A stretch of 7,432 bases of DNA from Nitrososphaerota archaeon. Its GTDB lineage: Archaea > Thermoproteota > Nitrososphaeria > Nitrososphaerales > Nitrososphaeraceae. Position numbers and translations under genes: made by a program. How positions within the stretch are numbered: the first letter of the stretch is position 1; the number at the start of each line of letters is the position of its first letter. Under the pieces are notes generated by a model. That model ran no database searches, was not told the origin of the DNA, and saw only the letters and a list, made by a program, of their open reading frames with translations. Positions 5,774-7,432 of this stretch are shown here, piece after piece. The stretch is from positions 1 to 7,432 of the forward strand of contig VBPR01000073.1 of NCBI GenBank assembly GCA_005877345.1. The letters run 5' to 3'.

Positions 5774-7432
5774 CTAATTTGACCAAAATAATTCATCCAA
5801 GTTGCTCTGTCTTGGCTTACCAATGATAGACTTGAAATTTACATCCAGTGCAGTCAAAAGTTGATCAAAAGTAGACTCCATCGCCTCTAGGTATTTTTCA
5901 GTATCTATTTCTTTATGAGTTGCTAGTTCAACGGGTTTGACTCCTTCAGCTGTCTTTGTCTTTACATATGAGATTATGTCTCCTGCCTTAATCTGTCTAC
6001 CATTGTCTGAAAATAGCTTTGCTGCCTTTATATGCTGTGGGATTCCCTTTATTGAATTGGAAGTAGAATCATGACCGTCTATTGAAGTTATCCTTTTGTT
6101 TTCGGAAGTCTTTTTGCCATATTTTTCTGGAGACTTATTTATCATAACGTTAAAAGATAGTTCCTCGAGAGGATATTTGTCTGACTCTAATTTTTTTGCG
6201 CTTTCACGAATAATATCTTTGATTTTCTCTCTAGCAGTATCAAAGTCCTTTTCGGTGTTAACTTTACCCAGTATATCTAACAGATTGTAAAACGTTTTCC
6301 TTATGAAAGTTGGGGTGTGAGATTTTTTGCCTGTTAGTCCCTTCACATCAACAGTTCCATCTTTCAAGACACCTAGGTAATTTTTCTTGAGATTGTTAAA
6401 TACAACATATCTATATTCTTTATCCAATTCTAGATCTACACCTTGATTTGTTTTCGCCCACTTCGAAATTTCTTCTACGTTACCTTCTGATGGATCTCTC
6501 AAAAATAATGAATCTGTGTCGCCATAAACAACTTCTATGCCTGATTCCTTACATTTCTCAATCGTTTTAGTGATAATATTTCTTCCAATTGCTGCCGTTG
6601 CATCAGCAACTGGTAGACAATATAGTGGAAATATTTCAGCTCCCATTACACCGTAGCTTGCATTGAGAATAACTTTAATTGCCTGACTTACTACCGTGTA
6701 GAGCTGTCGTTCTTCAGGTAAAATTGTTTTGTCTTTTGATAGCTGCTTATAGTAATTAACTCGAAGATCTCGAAGTGAGCCTATTAGAAGTGAAGTTATT
6801 CCTTTTTTCTCTTTGCATGTCCAGTATGGCGTATCAGCAATTTTTTGATCAGGATCTTGACTGCAAGAATCATGTGGGCAATTTACTGTTTCGTATGATA
6901 GATTATGAACTTTTATTATACTGGGATACAGACTGGCAAAATCAACTACCGATACATTAAAGTGGATTCCTGGAGTGGGTTCAACGACAAGACCACCCCT
7001 GTACTTTTTTTCTTTTATAATTGCTGAAGTAGACGCCTCCCCCTTGTACCGTAATTCTTCACTATGAGGAATCAGCGCATTTATCTTTCTGTGTTCATAA
7101 AAAAGCATTCCCCTTATCCATTGGTTCACACCTACTCTAGAAAGGTCTTCTACAGAAAGCCTAGATATTCTGGCAATTACAAACAATAGTTTCAGTAGGA
7201 GATTATCGTTAAACCTTGTCAGTCTAAATGTCAGGTCTGTATCTTTTAAGCAGTATTGTGCCAATTTTTGGATTGGCAGGTCGCTAATATTTCCTTCAAA
7301 TTCAATTTTGCTATCATTTAGAAGGGCTTCTGATATGGCATTTAGTCTATATTCAGAATATTTGTGGCTAAATGCGTAAATTTGAATTGATCTATTTTGA
7401 AATGTTCTAAATAAATCAATGTGTAGTCCGTG
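5774..7432 (-). CDS. polB: Family-B DNA polymerase, N-terminal part outside window
   Basis: The minus-strand frame is open from the window edge (7432) to the TAG at 5776-5774, giving 552 residues of a protein usually near 800-900. A TTG at 7264 is an internal leucine (QKLAQYC), since exonuclease-domain sequence such as LHIDLFRTFQNRSIQIYAF precedes it. The protein copies DNA in replication or repair with 3'-5' proofreading. Visible in order are: Exo III (YCLKD, Asp at 7243-7241); polymerase motif A (DFASLYPSII, Asp at 6943-6941); a Cys/His cluster (CPHDSC, then WTC); motif B (KVILNASYG); and motif C (YGDTDS, Asp at 6520-6518 and 6514-6512). The thumb domain follows, and a PIP-like tail QSNLDELF could bind the PCNA clamp. 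Motif B and the Cys cluster resemble crenarchaeal/thaumarchaeal PolB. Exo I and Exo II, and any uracil-sensing pocket, lie outside the window. No frameshift or missing catalytic residue is seen. Confidence 0.96.
   Translation of the reverse strand, partial: HGLHIDLFRTFQNRSIQIYAFSHKYSEYRLNAISEALLNDSKIEFEGNISDLPIQKLAQYCLKDTDLTFRLTRFNDNLLLKLLFVIARISRLSVEDLSRVGVNQWIRGMLFYEHRKINALIPHSEELRYKGEASTSAIIKEKKYRGGLVVEPTPGIHFNVSVVDFASLYPSIIKVHNLSYETVNCPHDSCSQDPDQKIADTPYWTCKEKKGITSLLIGSLRDLRVNYYKQLSKDKTILPEERQLYTVVSQAIKVILNASYGVMGAEIFPLYCLPVADATAAIGRNIITKTIEKCKESGIEVVYGDTDSLFLRDPSEGNVEEISKWAKTNQGVDLELDKEYRYVVFNNLKKNYLGVLKDGTVDVKGLTGKKSHTPTFIRKTFYNLLDILGKVNTEKDFDTAREKIKDIIRESAKKLESDKYPLEELSFNVMINKSPEKYGKKTSENKRITSIDGHDSTSNSIKGIPQHIKAAKLFSDNGRQIKAGDIISYVKTKTAEGVKPVELATHKEIDTEKYLEAMESTFDQLLTALDVNFKSIIGKPRQSNLDELFWSN

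Noticed and set aside
6096..6960. Two plus-strand open frames opposite polB
   Set aside because: Antisense to conserved polymerase motifs and without promoter or family features.
7262..7264. TTG at 7264 as the start of polB
   Set aside because: Fifty-six in-frame codons of exonuclease-domain sequence precede it up to the window edge, so the gene is cut by the window.

Overview
The window looks like a piece of an ammonia-oxidising-archaeon-type genome (Nitrososphaerota/Thaumarchaeota, perhaps a Nitrososphaera or Nitrosocosmicus relative). The grounds are: a threonyl-tRNA synthetase with the archaea-specific N-terminal editing domain; a family-B DNA polymerase with crenarchaeal/thaumarchaeal-style motifs; AT-rich DNA; AT-rich TATA-like boxes about 22-30 nt before several start codons, as expected for leaderless archaeal transcripts; and no convincing Shine-Dalgarno sites. 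The genus is an inference; the archaeal assignment is firm.

Layout. Positions 1-759 (+) hold the 3' part of a GH5-like glycoside hydrolase whose start lies outside the window. A 152-bp gap with a small palindrome and a TATA-like box leads to a multi-spanning GT-C (GT39/PMT/ArnT-like) glycosyltransferase at 912-2480 (+). thrS follows at 2548-4428 (+), then a 69-residue putative zinc-binding protein at 4512-4721 (+) with its own promoter and an inverted repeat over its start codon. A 49-bp convergent gap separates it from a minus-strand ureohydrolase of the agmatinase (SpeB) type (5724 to 4771). This lies 49 bp downstream of a minus-strand family-B DNA polymerase, which runs from the right window edge to 5774 and lacks its 5' end.

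How the genes relate. The first two both act on glycans and may belong to a surface-polysaccharide or protein-glycosylation locus. The rest is core machinery: threonine charging and editing, polyamine synthesis, and DNA replication or repair. Each complete gene has a plausible promoter of its own, so this reads as a set of mostly single-gene units rather than one operon.

I see no mobile element, CRISPR array, tRNA/rRNA gene or obvious new multi-gene system. The points most worth a second look are the GH5 protein, which keeps both catalytic glutamates but appears to lack two usually conserved active-site neighbours; the small uncharacterised C/C/C/H protein with its start-site inverted repeat; and the apparent leaderless TTG starts.
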